37,278 nucleotides of DNA from Bin5 sp034428395 (GTDB lineage Bacteria > Chloroflexota > Anaerolineae > Caldilineales > Caldilineaceae): NCBI GenBank assembly GCA_034428395.1, contig DAOUHX010000257.1, positions 1 through 37,278 of the forward strand, given 5' to 3'. Made by a program: the position numbers and the translations under genes. This document shows, one piece after another, positions 25,636 to 33,791 of the stretch. Each line of letters begins with the position of its first letter. The stretch's first letter is position 1. Below the pieces are notes generated by a model. That model did not search any database and was not told where the DNA came from. It saw only the letters and a program-made list of their open reading frames with translations.

Positions 25636-25664
25636 AAAGACCGGGCCTTCGGCTCCGGTCTTTT
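25636..25664 (+). terminator. Strong intrinsic terminator after the lactonase gene
   Basis: AAAGACCGG pairs with CCGGTCTTT, with an inner GCC/GGC stem and TTC loop, followed by TTTT. The A-tract on the 5' side would let it work in both directions. It lies 55 bp after the lactonase stop. Confidence 0.85.
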
Positions 25665-25780
25665 CGCGCGACCATGGTCAGTTTTGCACTCGCAGGCCGC
25701 CGTACGATGATGCACCCCAAGGATTTCAGTTCGATGGGTCCGGAATCGAGGTGGTCTTCTTCGCTCCAAATTGCTGGTTG

Positions 25781-25789
25781 TGATATACT
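25781..25789 (+). promoter_or_regulatory. Extended -10 promoter for the MBL-fold gene
   Basis: TGA directly precedes TATACT (25784-25789), the TGn-extended -10 form that needs little from a -35 box; no good -35 is seen. The GTG start at 25842 lies about 50 bp further on. Confidence 0.5.
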
Positions 25790-25841
25790 ATCGTGTCGGT
25801 TTCTGTTTGGTACTCGTGGGCAGGGATAGGAGACGAGGCGA

Positions 25842-26687
25842 GTGACGATTACGCGTACTCGAGTGGCAGACGACACGTGGGTATTTACCAGTGCCCTCTA
25901 TGCGGAGGTGAACGCCGGACTCGTCGTTTCGCAGGACGGCGGAATACTGATAGATACGCTTCCTTTCCCTTCAGAGACAAAGCAGATTATCGACTTCGCT
26001 GAACAGCATTGCCCGGCAGGAATCCGCTTTCTCATCAACACGATAAGCCATGCCGACCATGTCTACGGCTCTTGTCTCTTCCCAGAAGCCGAACTGATCG
26101 CCCACGAAAGGGCCCGGGACTTGCTGGTCCGATACGGTCGCAGGGCGTTGGAGGAAGCGAGAGAGCACACGAATGAACTGCTGAAAGTCGAGATTCGCCT
26201 GCCCAAAATCGTCTTCAACGAAGGCTCGGTCATCCGGCTTGGTGACAAAACCGTTCACGTTATGCACGCGCCGGGGCCGGGCCCCGACGTTTGTGTCGTG
26301 CACGTGCGTGAGGAAAAGGTGCTTTTCGCCAGCGATCTGATGATGCCGGTCCCGGTGATTGCCTCGCCTTTCGCCGATATCGAGAAGTTCAAACAGTCCT
26401 TGCACAGCCTACACGAATTCAACCTCGAAACGATTGTTCAGGGGCACGGCGATATTCTTCTGCGGGGAGAGGTCACGCCAAGCATTGAGGAGAGCATCAA
26501 ATATCTCAACGACATCCAATCTTTGGTCGAGCGACTGATTTCGGAAGGCGCGTCAAAGAAAGAGCTTCTGAGCAACGACATAGAGAAGTTTGGCCGCAAC
26601 CGGATTCCCCTTGGCGGCCTTGTGCAAAACTTCCATCAGGCCAACCTGCTGTTTCTTTGGGAAAAGGCTATTGCCGCCGGCGGATGA
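25842..26687 (+). CDS. Metallo-beta-lactamase fold protein with incomplete zinc site
   Basis: A 281-aa MBL-fold hydrolase-like protein. The fold is clear: GGILIDTLPFPSE, the loop NTISHADHVYG, FASDL and VQGHGD. The usual HxHxDH motif reads I68-S-H70-A-D72-H73 and the usual PGHTPG reads PGPGPD (Pro146), so two of three first-site zinc ligands are missing, while the second-site residues Asp72, His73, Asp165 and His202 remain. A one-metal enzyme or a changed chemistry is likely. GTG at 25842 follows AGGAGA. The C-terminal 70 residues are helical and may form a cap or dimer arm. The RNase H-like gene follows 131 bp later. Confidence 0.88.
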   Translation: MTITRTRVADDTWVFTSALYAEVNAGLVVSQDGGILIDTLPFPSETKQIIDFAEQHCPAGIRFLINTISHADHVYGSCLFPEAELIAHERARDLLVRYGRRALEEAREHTNELLKVEIRLPKIVFNEGSVIRLGDKTVHVMHAPGPGPDVCVVHVREEKVLFASDLMMPVPVIASPFADIEKFKQSLHSLHEFNLETIVQGHGDILLRGEVTPSIEESIKYLNDIQSLVERLISEGASKKELLSNDIEKFGRNRIPLGGLVQNFHQANLLFLWEKAIAAGG

Positions 26688-26818
26688 AGTTTGGCGTGGA
26701 CAACGCCGGGGTCATCGCCTGATTTCAGGTTGTGCTACGATTGGATGCTCTTTGTAGCGACAATATCTCTACAAAGGATGCAAGCAAAACTGGATTTCGA
26801 AAGACGACAGGGAACGAC

Positions 26819-27565
26819 ATGGACCGCGAGTTACATGAGATTGTCAGCAGGATCGAATTTCTGTTGCCCCGGAAAAGGCGATTACTCTTCCGTCACCTTA
26901 AGGCCATGGGACTGCTTGAATCAGATGAACTGCTGTCTGACCGCAACCCTCTCAAAGTCGCGCCAGCCCTGCAGTCCGTGCTGACCGACTCGACCACAGG
27001 GCCGGTGGCGCGATCTGACAGCCCGGCCGCGCCACCCCGCCCAGGAGACCGGCCCCAACTCGGTTCCAACCAGTCGCCAGTGAACAGGCCTGGCACTACC
27101 GCAGCCCCAGCGGCGGAAACTGCCGTGCCTGCCGAAGTTCCGCCTTTGTCGCGACTCGCGCCGGCAGAACCAGTCCGTATTGTCTTCGACGGCGGTAGTC
27201 GTGGGAACCCGGGCGAGGGGTACGGTAGCTATGCCTTGGACTGGCCGGGTCAGCCAAGGCAAATCGTCCGCTTAAGCTTCGGAGATAACGCTACAAGCAA
27301 TGAGGCAGAATACGATACGCTCATCGCGGCGCTGGAGGCCGTTCAGCGACAGTTGCTCGAACAAGGGATGGAGCCTGAATCGACTCGTGTGGACATTTGG
27401 GGCGATTCGCAGCTTGTTTGCAAGCAGGTGCGCGGCGACTGGCGATGTAAGGAACCGCGTCTACAGAGGCGTTTGAAAGAGGCGCGTGCATTGCTCGGCA
27501 AGTTTGGCGGCGCGACTCTGGACCATCACCCCAGAGAGAAGAGTGTCGAAATCCTGGGGCACTAG
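26819..27565 (+). CDS. RNase HI-like protein with N-terminal helical domain
   Basis: A 248-aa protein in three parts: a basic helical N-terminus (residues 1-40, FLLPRKRRLLFRHLKAMG), a Pro/Ala-rich linker (about 45-118), and an RNase H fold (118-248). Catalytic acids Asp124 (FDGGSRGNPG), Glu164 (NEAEYDTL) and Asp196 (WGDSQLV) are present. The last family acid (usually in xxADxLA) is missing: the protein ends HHPREKSVEILGH, a few residues after where it should be. It may cleave RNA of RNA-DNA hybrids weakly or only bind them. ATG at 26819 follows AGGGA. The gene meets folD tail to tail with 4 bp between stops. Confidence 0.82.
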   Translation: MDRELHEIVSRIEFLLPRKRRLLFRHLKAMGLLESDELLSDRNPLKVAPALQSVLTDSTTGPVARSDSPAAPPRPGDRPQLGSNQSPVNRPGTTAAPAAETAVPAEVPPLSRLAPAEPVRIVFDGGSRGNPGEGYGSYALDWPGQPRQIVRLSFGDNATSNEAEYDTLIAALEAVQRQLLEQGMEPESTRVDIWGDSQLVCKQVRGDWRCKEPRLQRRLKEARALLGKFGGATLDHHPREKSVEILGH

Positions 27566-27569
27566 AGCT

Positions 27570-28427
27570 TCAATTGCTCACCTTTCTGGAGTACGCCTTC
27601 AAAAGATTCTCCATCAGCAATACGTTCGTCATAGGGCCTGTTCCCCCCGGGACCGGGGTCAACAAGCCCGCTACGGTCTCCACGCTTTCCCGTTCGCAAT
27701 CTCCTTTAAGGCCATCATCCGTATAGGTCGTTCCGAAGTCAACGACTACAGCCCCGGGCTTCACCCACTCCCCGGTTACCAGCTCCGGTCGGCCGACCGC
27801 AACACAAAGAATGTCGGCTTCCCTTGCGACCGCCGGCAAAGACTCTGTGCGACTATGGGCGATGGTCACCGTGCAGTGCCGGTGCAGCAGCAACAGGGCC
27901 ATCGGTTTGCCAACAATGTCGCTGCGCCCGACAACTACCGCCCTCTTTCCTTTGAAGGAGACGCCCGCCTCTTCCAGCAGTCTGATTCCTCCTGCAGGAG
28001 TGGCAGGCACGTAGAACGGCTCCTTTTGGGCAGCCAACCTCCCGGCGTTGAGCGGATGGACGCCGTCAACATCTTTGGCAGGATTCAGCCCGTCGATTAA
28101 CAACCCATCTTCGATGTGATCCGGCAAGGGCTCCAGGACCATGATGCCATGCACTGCATTGTCGTCGCTCAGGGCGGAGAGTGCGGCCTCTACATCCACT
28201 TGCGCGCTGTCTTGCGCGATCTCGACAGGGCGGAACGTAACCCCAACACCCTGGCAGGCACGGCGAATTGCTCTCAGGTAGCCGGATGCCGCCTCGTCAG
28301 TTCCGACTTGCAACGCGGCCAGTGTTGGAGGCGCACCGGTCTCGGCCGCGACATGCGCGAATCGTTCCCTCAGTTCTGCCTGCAACTGTTTGGCACGCTG
28401 TCGGCCGTCCAAGAGTTGAGCGTTCAT
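27570..28427 (-). CDS. folD: FolD-type methylenetetrahydrofolate dehydrogenase lacking the cyclohydrolase Lys
   Basis: A FolD homologue of 285 aa. FolD normally both oxidises 5,10-methylene-THF with NADP and hydrolyses the methenyl product to 10-formyl-THF. The dehydrogenase parts look intact: Tyr50, NPAKDVDGVHP, the nucleotide fold AVVVGRSDIVGKPMALLL and TPVPGGTGPMT. However, the cyclohydrolase Lys at position 54 (E. coli numbering matches) is Ile (SGYLRAIRRAC), and Gln98 is Leu (GIMVLEPLP rather than VQLPLP). Cyclohydrolase activity should therefore be lost. ATG at 28427 overlaps the TGA of fchA (ATGA), so FchA, the likely replacement, is made with it. The call as folD is sure; its single activity is inferred. 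Confidence 0.94.
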   Translation of the reverse strand: MNAQLLDGRQRAKQLQAELRERFAHVAAETGAPPTLAALQVGTDEAASGYLRAIRRACQGVGVTFRPVEIAQDSAQVDVEAALSALSDDNAVHGIMVLEPLPDHIEDGLLIDGLNPAKDVDGVHPLNAGRLAAQKEPFYVPATPAGGIRLLEEAGVSFKGKRAVVVGRSDIVGKPMALLLLHRHCTVTIAHSRTESLPAVAREADILCVAVGRPELVTGEWVKPGAVVVDFGTTYTDDGLKGDCERESVETVAGLLTPVPGGTGPMTNVLLMENLLKAYSRKVSN

Positions 28428-29071
28428 GTGGTTATGCCCAGTGCTTGTGTGCAAGAAGCGCGAGCAGCAGCGTAAGAGCTTTCAGCTGCGGCTACCAAAG
28501 ACTCAACTCTTGCCTGTCCTCTGTCAACGTAAGCCGGGTCCTTCAGGAACTTGAGATTGATTCTTACATTGACGAGCGCGCATTGTATTGCGGCGAAGGC
28601 AAGATGGGCGGCAGTCGCGGCATCACTCACCACATTCGCATTGCCCTTTTCCGCTATTGGTGGCGTGAGCTTCAAGATTTCGAGGCACAACTCGGCCATC
28701 TCGAGTGGAACTTCAGCCGCGCCTTTCAAAGCAGTCTGCATGGCGTTTGTTCTCTCCGACTTCTCAGCGTCCGTCGAGCGAGGCATCGCGTAGCAGGCTG
28801 CCACCGCCCCGAACGCCTCGGCATCCTTGTCGGCCAAAGCAAGAAGCTCAGTTCGCAGTTTTTCCGTTCGTTGCAAGTGGCCTTGCATTTCTTCTTCAAC
28901 GTCTGTGTACTTTTTGCGGCCAACAGTGAAGTTTAAGACCATACTCAGCAAGGCGGCCGCCTGACTTCCAGTCAACGCGGCAGCCGCGCCGCCACCAGGC
29001 GTCGACTCGCCGCCGGCCAGTGCGTCCAGAAACTCTTCAATGGAAGTCTGCGCTGTCTTCATTTCTGTCAC
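28424..29071 (-). CDS. fchA: Methenyltetrahydrofolate cyclohydrolase, FTCD-C family
   Basis: A 215-aa helical protein of the formiminotransferase-cyclodeaminase C-terminal family. Stand-alone members act as cyclodeaminase or as methenyl-THF cyclohydrolase (FchA). Signature parts are STPGGGAAAALTGSQAAALLSMV near the N-terminus and KGNANVVSDAATAAHLAF in the middle. The start is GTG at 29071 after GAGGAC; an ATG at 29062 is an alternative. It overlaps folD by 4 bp and lies under a promoter at about 29135. Because the FolD partner lacks its own cyclohydrolase residues and there is no formiminotransferase domain here, I prefer the cyclohydrolase role, feeding 10-formyl-THF to purine synthesis. Confidence 0.9.
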   Translation of the reverse strand: MTEMKTAQTSIEEFLDALAGGESTPGGGAAAALTGSQAAALLSMVLNFTVGRKKYTDVEEEMQGHLQRTEKLRTELLALADKDAEAFGAVAACYAMPRSTDAEKSERTNAMQTALKGAAEVPLEMAELCLEILKLTPPIAEKGNANVVSDAATAAHLAFAAIQCALVNVRINLKFLKDPAYVDRGQARVESLVAAAESSYAAARASCTQALGITT

Positions 29072-29131
29072 GTTCGGTCCTCATTCTACGGTGGCGGCGG
29101 CCTCCTGCGGCACGCTTTCTTGGCAGAACCG

Positions 29132-29140
29132 ATTATACCA
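29132..29140 (-). promoter_or_regulatory. Extended -10 promoter of fchA-folD
   Basis: On the minus strand TGG precedes a perfect TATAAT (29137-29132). The -35 region is weak, as is usual with an extended -10. Transcription would start near 29125, leaving about 54 nt to the GTG at 29071. Confidence 0.6.
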
Positions 29141-29197
29141 TTCACCGAGTGCGAAAACTACACAGTCCCGCCATTGAACTCGCGGATAGCCGACTCA

Positions 29198-29226
29198 TTG
29201 ACAGATCGGGTCACGTTTAGTACGCT
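29198..29226 (+). promoter_or_regulatory. Possible sigma-70 promoter of the sugar cluster
   Basis: A perfect TTGACA (29198-29203), a 17-bp spacer and TACGCT (29221-29226, three of six). It would give a leader of about 115 nt to the dehydrogenase start at 29347. The strong -35 is offset by a poor -10, which may imply an activator. Confidence 0.45.
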
Positions 29227-29346
29227 GCCCAGACGCGACATCGTGCGCAATGCTCAGCCATTTGTCCGCTTTCCAAGCGCCGCAAGCGTACCGCGTCTCG
29301 TGTCACCTCTGCAATTTTCAGCACAGAAGCAAGGGCCGCGTCCCCA

Positions 29347-30354
29347 ATGAAAAGTCAAGCCCTCATCTGCAATGAACAGCAGGAATTCTCCCTGGAAGAG
29401 TTCGAGATTCCTCCGCTATCTCCTGCCCAGCTTCTCGTGCGCTGTACTTATTCGGGTGTCAGCGTGGGCACGGAATTTGCCGTATTCCGCCGCAAGCTTG
29501 ACTACGGGCCGTTTCCCGTTTGCACGGGGTATCAGGCGGTCGGCATCGTCGAGGACGTCGGTTCCGATGTAACCAGGTTTGCGGTCGGCGACAAGGTCTA
29601 TTACAGGCGCAACTTCATTCCCATGCAGGTCAATGGTCGGCCCGTTACGATCGTTTCCGGCGTCCATGCCTCCTACACTGTTTTGCCGCAGGATGCGGAG
29701 GTCGAGAGACTGCCTAAAGGCGTTGACGACGCGACCGGCTCGCTCTTTGTGATGCCATCTGTGGGTTACAACGCCGTCGATATGGCCGGTATTCAGATGG
29801 GGGATGTCGTGGCATTCCACGCTGTCGGCATGATCGGGTTGGGCGCGTTGGCGGCTGCGCGGCTGAGGGGTGCAGTGACCATTGCAATCGATCTCAACCC
29901 CATGCGTCTGGAAATGGCGAAGGAATTGGGGGCCTCGCACGTAATCAACGCTTGTGGCCTCACAGCCAACGAAGTAAAGGCGGGCGTTGAGGCGATCAAG
30001 CCGGGCGGGGCTGATGTCGTCTTTGAAGGGAGCGGGATTCCCCAGTGTCTGGACTTGGCGTTTCCTTTGGCGCGGCTGCGGGGGAAATTCGTCTTTCTGG
30101 GCCACTACGGCAAGGCGCCTGTCTCCTTTAACTACCTTGTTCCCCATGCCAAACAACTGACCGCATTCTTCCCCTGCAACGATGGACTAGAACCTTGCAG
30201 GGAGGCGGTGCTGCGCAACCTCGCCTCGGGAGCCATTCCATGGCACAAGACCATTACGCACCGGGTAAAGGGGGCAGAAGCGCCTGATCTTTACGACAGG
30301 ATCAATCGGGATGAGATTCCTGAGCTTCTCGGAGCAGTGATCAACTGGAGTTGA
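29347..30354 (+). CDS. MDR-family dehydrogenase without zinc ligands (BchC-like)
   Basis: A 335-aa medium-chain dehydrogenase/reductase. The cofactor fold is seen in AFHAVGMIGLGALAAARL followed by the acidic strand end AIDLNP, and the substrate domain in FPVCTGYQAVGIVEDVG. Positions that bind catalytic zinc in alcohol dehydrogenases are replaced: the CGxCGTD stretch reads YSGVSVGTE and the GHE stretch reads GYQ. The structural-zinc Cys lobe is also absent. The YSGVSxGTE form is typical of a BchC-like group. It probably oxidises a secondary alcohol of a sugar using NAD without zinc. The ribosome site before ATG 29347 is weak. It heads a plus-strand unit; a relative occurs at 34122. Confidence 0.87.
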   Translation: MKSQALICNEQQEFSLEEFEIPPLSPAQLLVRCTYSGVSVGTEFAVFRRKLDYGPFPVCTGYQAVGIVEDVGSDVTRFAVGDKVYYRRNFIPMQVNGRPVTIVSGVHASYTVLPQDAEVERLPKGVDDATGSLFVMPSVGYNAVDMAGIQMGDVVAFHAVGMIGLGALAAARLRGAVTIAIDLNPMRLEMAKELGASHVINACGLTANEVKAGVEAIKPGGADVVFEGSGIPQCLDLAFPLARLRGKFVFLGHYGKAPVSFNYLVPHAKQLTAFFPCNDGLEPCREAVLRNLASGAIPWHKTITHRVKGAEAPDLYDRINRDEIPELLGAVINWS

Positions 30355-30425
30355 CAAATGCCCTCGCGCGGCAGCCCTCTTTATCGCGGGGATCTTCTCT
30401 ACTGCCGGAAAGCTGAGAACTCGAC

Positions 30426-31283
30426 ATGAGCAGAATCCTTATCACGGGTGCGAGCGGATTCATCGGAAGCGCGCTGGCCAGAACTCTTTCTTCTTCCCAA
30501 GTCCACGAGCCGATCTGCCTTTCCCGCCAACCAACTGAACAGCTGGGCGCAATCTCGGTAAGCGGCGATTTCTCTGTCCCTGAGGAACTCAATAAACTTG
30601 ACCGCTTCGGAAGGATAGACGTTCTGATTCATCTGGCTGCAGTCACTGGTGGCTCGACAGAAGAGGAAGGACTGCGCGTCAATGTTTTGGGAACCCATCA
30701 CCTGCTCCGCTATCTCATTGACCGAGGATGCAGAAAGTTTGTCCTCGCCAGCTCCATCGCCGCGGTAGGAATGCAGTCGGTCGAATTTCGCCCGCTCCAG
30801 TTGCCCATGCCCGACGAGCACCCATGCTTGGACCGCGACGGCTACGGCTTTTCCAAGTACATGATGGAGGAGGTTACACGCTACCTCGCCCGTCAGAGTG
30901 ATGAGATGGACTTCATCAATTTGCGGCTGGCCAGCATTGCCCCGGATGACCGTCAGTTGACACCGCAGCAGCCGGGTCCGACGCCTGCCTGGGCGATGGG
31001 CAGAGTTTCGATTATGTTTCTGAGCGATACGATCCGCTGTCTGATCGCGGCGGCCGAAGCCCCCTGCAAACCGGGTGTGCGTATTCTCAACGCGGTCGGC
31101 GGTCAGGCCTGTGTTGCTGTCCCAGTACCGGATCTTCTGCGGTCCTGGTACGGACGCGAAGCAGATGAACTGGACTTCTCCCACTATGAGCGGCCCGGCC
31201 ACGAAAGGGATCCGGTGTACGATATCACCCGGATCAAAGAAGAGCTCGGCTTCGAGCCACAAGTGCCAATTTTGCAAGAATAG
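30426..31283 (+). CDS. NAD-dependent epimerase/dehydratase family protein
   Basis: An extended short-chain dehydrogenase of 285 aa. The N-terminal NAD motif RILITGASGFIGSALART, the Asp of SGDFSVP, VLIHLAAVTGG and the catalytic pair in DGYGFSKYMMEE (YxxxK) with the preceding Ser of LASSIAAV are all visible. Such enzymes epimerise or dehydrogenate sugar nucleotides or free sugars. It lies 71 bp after the MDR gene and 6 bp before the dehydratase, so all three are probably one transcript for a sugar-acid route. Confidence 0.9.
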   Translation: MSRILITGASGFIGSALARTLSSSQVHEPICLSRQPTEQLGAISVSGDFSVPEELNKLDRFGRIDVLIHLAAVTGGSTEEEGLRVNVLGTHHLLRYLIDRGCRKFVLASSIAAVGMQSVEFRPLQLPMPDEHPCLDRDGYGFSKYMMEEVTRYLARQSDEMDFINLRLASIAPDDRQLTPQQPGPTPAWAMGRVSIMFLSDTIRCLIAAAEAPCKPGVRILNAVGGQACVAVPVPDLLRSWYGREADELDFSHYERPGHERDPVYDITRIKEELGFEPQVPILQE

Positions 31284-31289
31284 GAAAAG

Positions 31290-32378
31290 ATGAAGATTAC
31301 GCATGTTTACACGGACCACTATCGCATTCCCCTTCCGGTCCTGCTTTCCGACTCAACGCACGGGGAAATCTCCCATTTCGGGCTGATAACAGCGCGCGTT
31401 CAGAGTTCCGAAGGTGTCGAAGGGCTGGGCTATACGTATTGCGTGGGCGATGTCGGGGGCACGGCGATCTATGCCTTGTTGCGCGACGATCTGGGTCCGC
31501 TGTTGATTGGAGAAGATTCAGATTGCATCGAGCGAATTTGGGAACGGATGTGGTGGCATGTTCACTTCGTGGGTCGAGGCGGCGCGGCCTCGTTTGCCCT
31601 GGCTGCGCTCGACATCGCGCTGTGGGATCTACGCGGAAAGGCTCACAGCATGCCCTGGTGGCGGCTGCTTGGCGGGCACGACCCTCGTGTAGCTGTCTAC
31701 GCCGGCGGTATCGATTTGCAGTTTGCGCTCGATGCCCTGCTGGCCCAGGCCGACGAGTTTCAGGCACAAGGCTTTCGCGCCATCAAGATGAAAGTAGGGC
31801 GAGACCGGCTTTCGGAAGACCTGGAGCGGGTCGGGGCGATGCGGGAGCACCTGGGACCGGACTTTCCGCTGATGGCCGACGCCAATATGCGCTGGCGAGT
31901 TGACGAAGCGATCCGCGCGTCCCGCGGCCTGGCACCTTTTGACCTGTTTTGGCTGGAGGAGCCGACAATCCCTGACGACGTGTCCGGCCATGCCCGCATC
32001 GCACGTGAAGGCGGACTACCCATCGCCACGGGCGAGAACTTCCACACCGTGTACGAATTTCAGCAAATGATCGCCCACGGCGGAATCTCTTTTCCTGAAC
32101 CGGACGTGGCAACGCTCGGCGGTGTGACGCCGTGGCTCAAAGTGGCTCATCTGGCTGAGACATGCAATCTGCCCGTTACAACGCACGGCGTGCACGATTT
32201 GCAAGTGCACCTGTTGGCCGCCATTCCCAACAGTTCCTACTTGGAGGCTCATGGCTTTGGACTGGACCGGTTCATTCGCAATCCATTGAGAATTGAAAAC
32301 GGTTTGGCCGTCGCGCCTGACCGGGCCGGCCATGGTGTGGTGTTTGATTGGGAAGCCCTCGAAGAGTTCAGATGCTGA
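31290..32378 (+). CDS. Mandelate racemase-subgroup enolase superfamily enzyme (likely sugar-acid dehydratase)
   Basis: A 362-aa enolase-superfamily enzyme that abstracts a proton next to a carboxylate. The barrel has the KxK pair (K166, K168 in IKMKVG), metal ligands Asp197 (ADANMRW), Glu223 (LEEPT) and Glu249 (TGENF), and the Asp272-His299 dyad (PDVATLGG, THGVHD) that marks the mandelate racemase group. Such proteins are mostly aldonate or glucarate-type dehydratases or racemases. ATG at 31290 follows TAGGAAAAG, 6 bp after the epimerase gene. The substrate is not readable; context suggests an aldonic acid. Confidence 0.92.
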   Translation: MKITHVYTDHYRIPLPVLLSDSTHGEISHFGLITARVQSSEGVEGLGYTYCVGDVGGTAIYALLRDDLGPLLIGEDSDCIERIWERMWWHVHFVGRGGAASFALAALDIALWDLRGKAHSMPWWRLLGGHDPRVAVYAGGIDLQFALDALLAQADEFQAQGFRAIKMKVGRDRLSEDLERVGAMREHLGPDFPLMADANMRWRVDEAIRASRGLAPFDLFWLEEPTIPDDVSGHARIAREGGLPIATGENFHTVYEFQQMIAHGGISFPEPDVATLGGVTPWLKVAHLAETCNLPVTTHGVHDLQVHLLAAIPNSSYLEAHGFGLDRFIRNPLRIENGLAVAPDRAGHGVVFDWEALEEFRC

Positions 32379-32395
32379 AAGGAGACAACACAGCC

Positions 32396-33025
32396 ATGGG
32401 AGGCGCATTGAAAGGCAAGAGGATCGCGATTCTTACGGCGCACGAGTTCGAAGACATTGAGGTCATGTATACATTGCTGCAACTGAGTCAGGCCGGCGCC
32501 GCGGTTGTCGTCGGTACACTACCCCAGTCGGCCCTTGGCCATTTTCATGGGCGACCCGCGTGGCCACTAAAGCCGATAACCGGCCGATTCGGTCATACGA
32601 TTCCCTTCGACGTGCTTGGGGAAGGCAACAGGTATACCGTGGAGAGCATCTGGGAGATGGAAGCGGAAGCTTTCGACGCTGTGGTCTTCCCTGGCGGTTT
32701 GGCGCCCGACTTTCTGCGCATCGATGACAAGACCTTGGATTTCGCAGCGGCAATCCACAGAGCGGGAAAGGTCGTGGCGGCGATCTGCCACGGGCCGCAT
32801 GTGCTCATTTCACTGGATCGGCAAAAGGACACCGACACCGTCGCAGGCCGTAACGTTACCGCATACTGCGCCGTCACCGACGACCTGCTGAATGCCGGCG
32901 CGGTCTATCATGACGTGCCCGCCTTGATCGACGGCAATGTGGTTACCGGACGGGTCCCGGACGATCTGCCGGAGTTCTGCGATGCCATCGTCGAGGCGCT
33001 GGCCGCCCAGAAGGCGGACTCATGA
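32396..33025 (+). CDS. DJ-1/PfpI family protein
   Basis: A 209-aa class I glutamine-amidotransferase-like protein. The family nucleophile is in AAICHGPHVLIS (Cys131, His132), with the acidic partner in AHEFEDIE (about Glu18), and AVVFPGGLAPDFLR supplies the loop over the site. Homologues act as intracellular proteases, deglycases, hydratases or chaperones. I chose ATG at 32396, behind AAAGGAGA; an earlier ATG overlaps the dehydratase gene. It starts 17 bp after that gene. A role in repairing or converting reactive carbonyl sugars would suit the neighbourhood but is inference. Confidence 0.9.
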   Translation: MGGALKGKRIAILTAHEFEDIEVMYTLLQLSQAGAAVVVGTLPQSALGHFHGRPAWPLKPITGRFGHTIPFDVLGEGNRYTVESIWEMEAEAFDAVVFPGGLAPDFLRIDDKTLDFAAAIHRAGKVVAAICHGPHVLISLDRQKDTDTVAGRNVTAYCAVTDDLLNAGAVYHDVPALIDGNVVTGRVPDDLPEFCDAIVEALAAQKADS

Positions 33026-33074
33026 CGCGTCCGCCTGTTGCAACAAGCCTCGTATGGCCAGGGGAGAAGCTGCT

Positions 33075-33791
33075 ATGAAGTTTCCAGAAGTAAAGGCACT
33101 TACCTTCGATATATTCGGAACAGTCGTCGACTGGCGCGGCTCAATCATTCGCGAAGGACGGCAGGTTTGGTCCGAGAGAGGAGTTGATGTCGACTGGGAG
33201 GCGTTTGCCGATAGCTGGCGGGGCGGCTATGAACCGGCCATGCGGCGCGTGCGGAATGGCGATCTTCCCTGGATGAACATCGATTCCCTGCACCGCCTTA
33301 TTCTAGACGATCTCTTGGCTCGCTACGGTGTGAGAGGACCGGCAGAAGGGGAAAAGGACCAACTCAATCGAGTCTGGCACCGGCTCGACCCCTGGCCTGA
33401 TGTCGCCGATAGCCTCAAACGAATGCGACGTCGCGCAATCGTTGCTGCGCTGTCCAACGGGAACGTGGCGCTCTTGGTCAACATGGCGAGACACGGCGGT
33501 CTCTGTTGGGACTGCGTGCTCTCGGCGGAACTTGCAAAGCATTACAAGCCGGATCCAGAGGTCTATCAGACGGCCGCAGCGCTCCTTGGGTTGGAGCCTC
33601 ATCAAGTAATGATGGTCGCCGCTCACAACGGCGATCTGAAGGGTGCGCAGGCCGTCGGCTTCAGGACGGCATTTGTCCACCGTCCCCGCGAATATGGGCC
33701 TAACCAGACCACTGATCTGGTTCCCGATTCCTCTGTTGACGTGGTTGCAGAAGATTTCATCGAATTGGCCGATCTACTTGGGTGCCAGTGA
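33075..33791 (+). CDS. HAD superfamily hydrolase, type II haloacid dehalogenase-like
   Basis: A 238-aa HAD hydrolase. The nucleophile is Asp12 in LTFDIFGTVVDW; motif II is AALSNGN; motif III is the Lys of AKHYKPDPEVYQ; and motif IV reads MVAAHNGDLKGAQAVGF, matching (S)-2-haloacid dehalogenases in which AxHxxDL is typical. Both dehalogenase and phosphatase roles are known for this group. ATG at 33075 follows GGGGAG; the frame open to 32937 overlaps the DJ-1 gene. It is the last gene of the 29347-33791 unit. If the PhyH protein at 2484 does halogenate, a dehalogenase nearby is worth noting, but they are 30 kb apart. Confidence 0.9.
   Translation: MKFPEVKALTFDIFGTVVDWRGSIIREGRQVWSERGVDVDWEAFADSWRGGYEPAMRRVRNGDLPWMNIDSLHRLILDDLLARYGVRGPAEGEKDQLNRVWHRLDPWPDVADSLKRMRRRAIVAALSNGNVALLVNMARHGGLCWDCVLSAELAKHYKPDPEVYQTAAALLGLEPHQVMMVAAHNGDLKGAQAVGFRTAFVHRPREYGPNQTTDLVPDSSVDVVAEDFIELADLLGCQ

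Noticed and set aside
26819..27565. RNase H-like gene as a pseudogene
   Set aside because: The frame is intact, has a ribosome site and three catalytic acids; a missing last acid alone does not show decay.
33075..33791. Functional link between the HAD dehalogenase-like protein and the PhyH putative halogenase
   Set aside because: They lie 30 kb apart in separate clusters, and HAD members of this group often act on other substrates.
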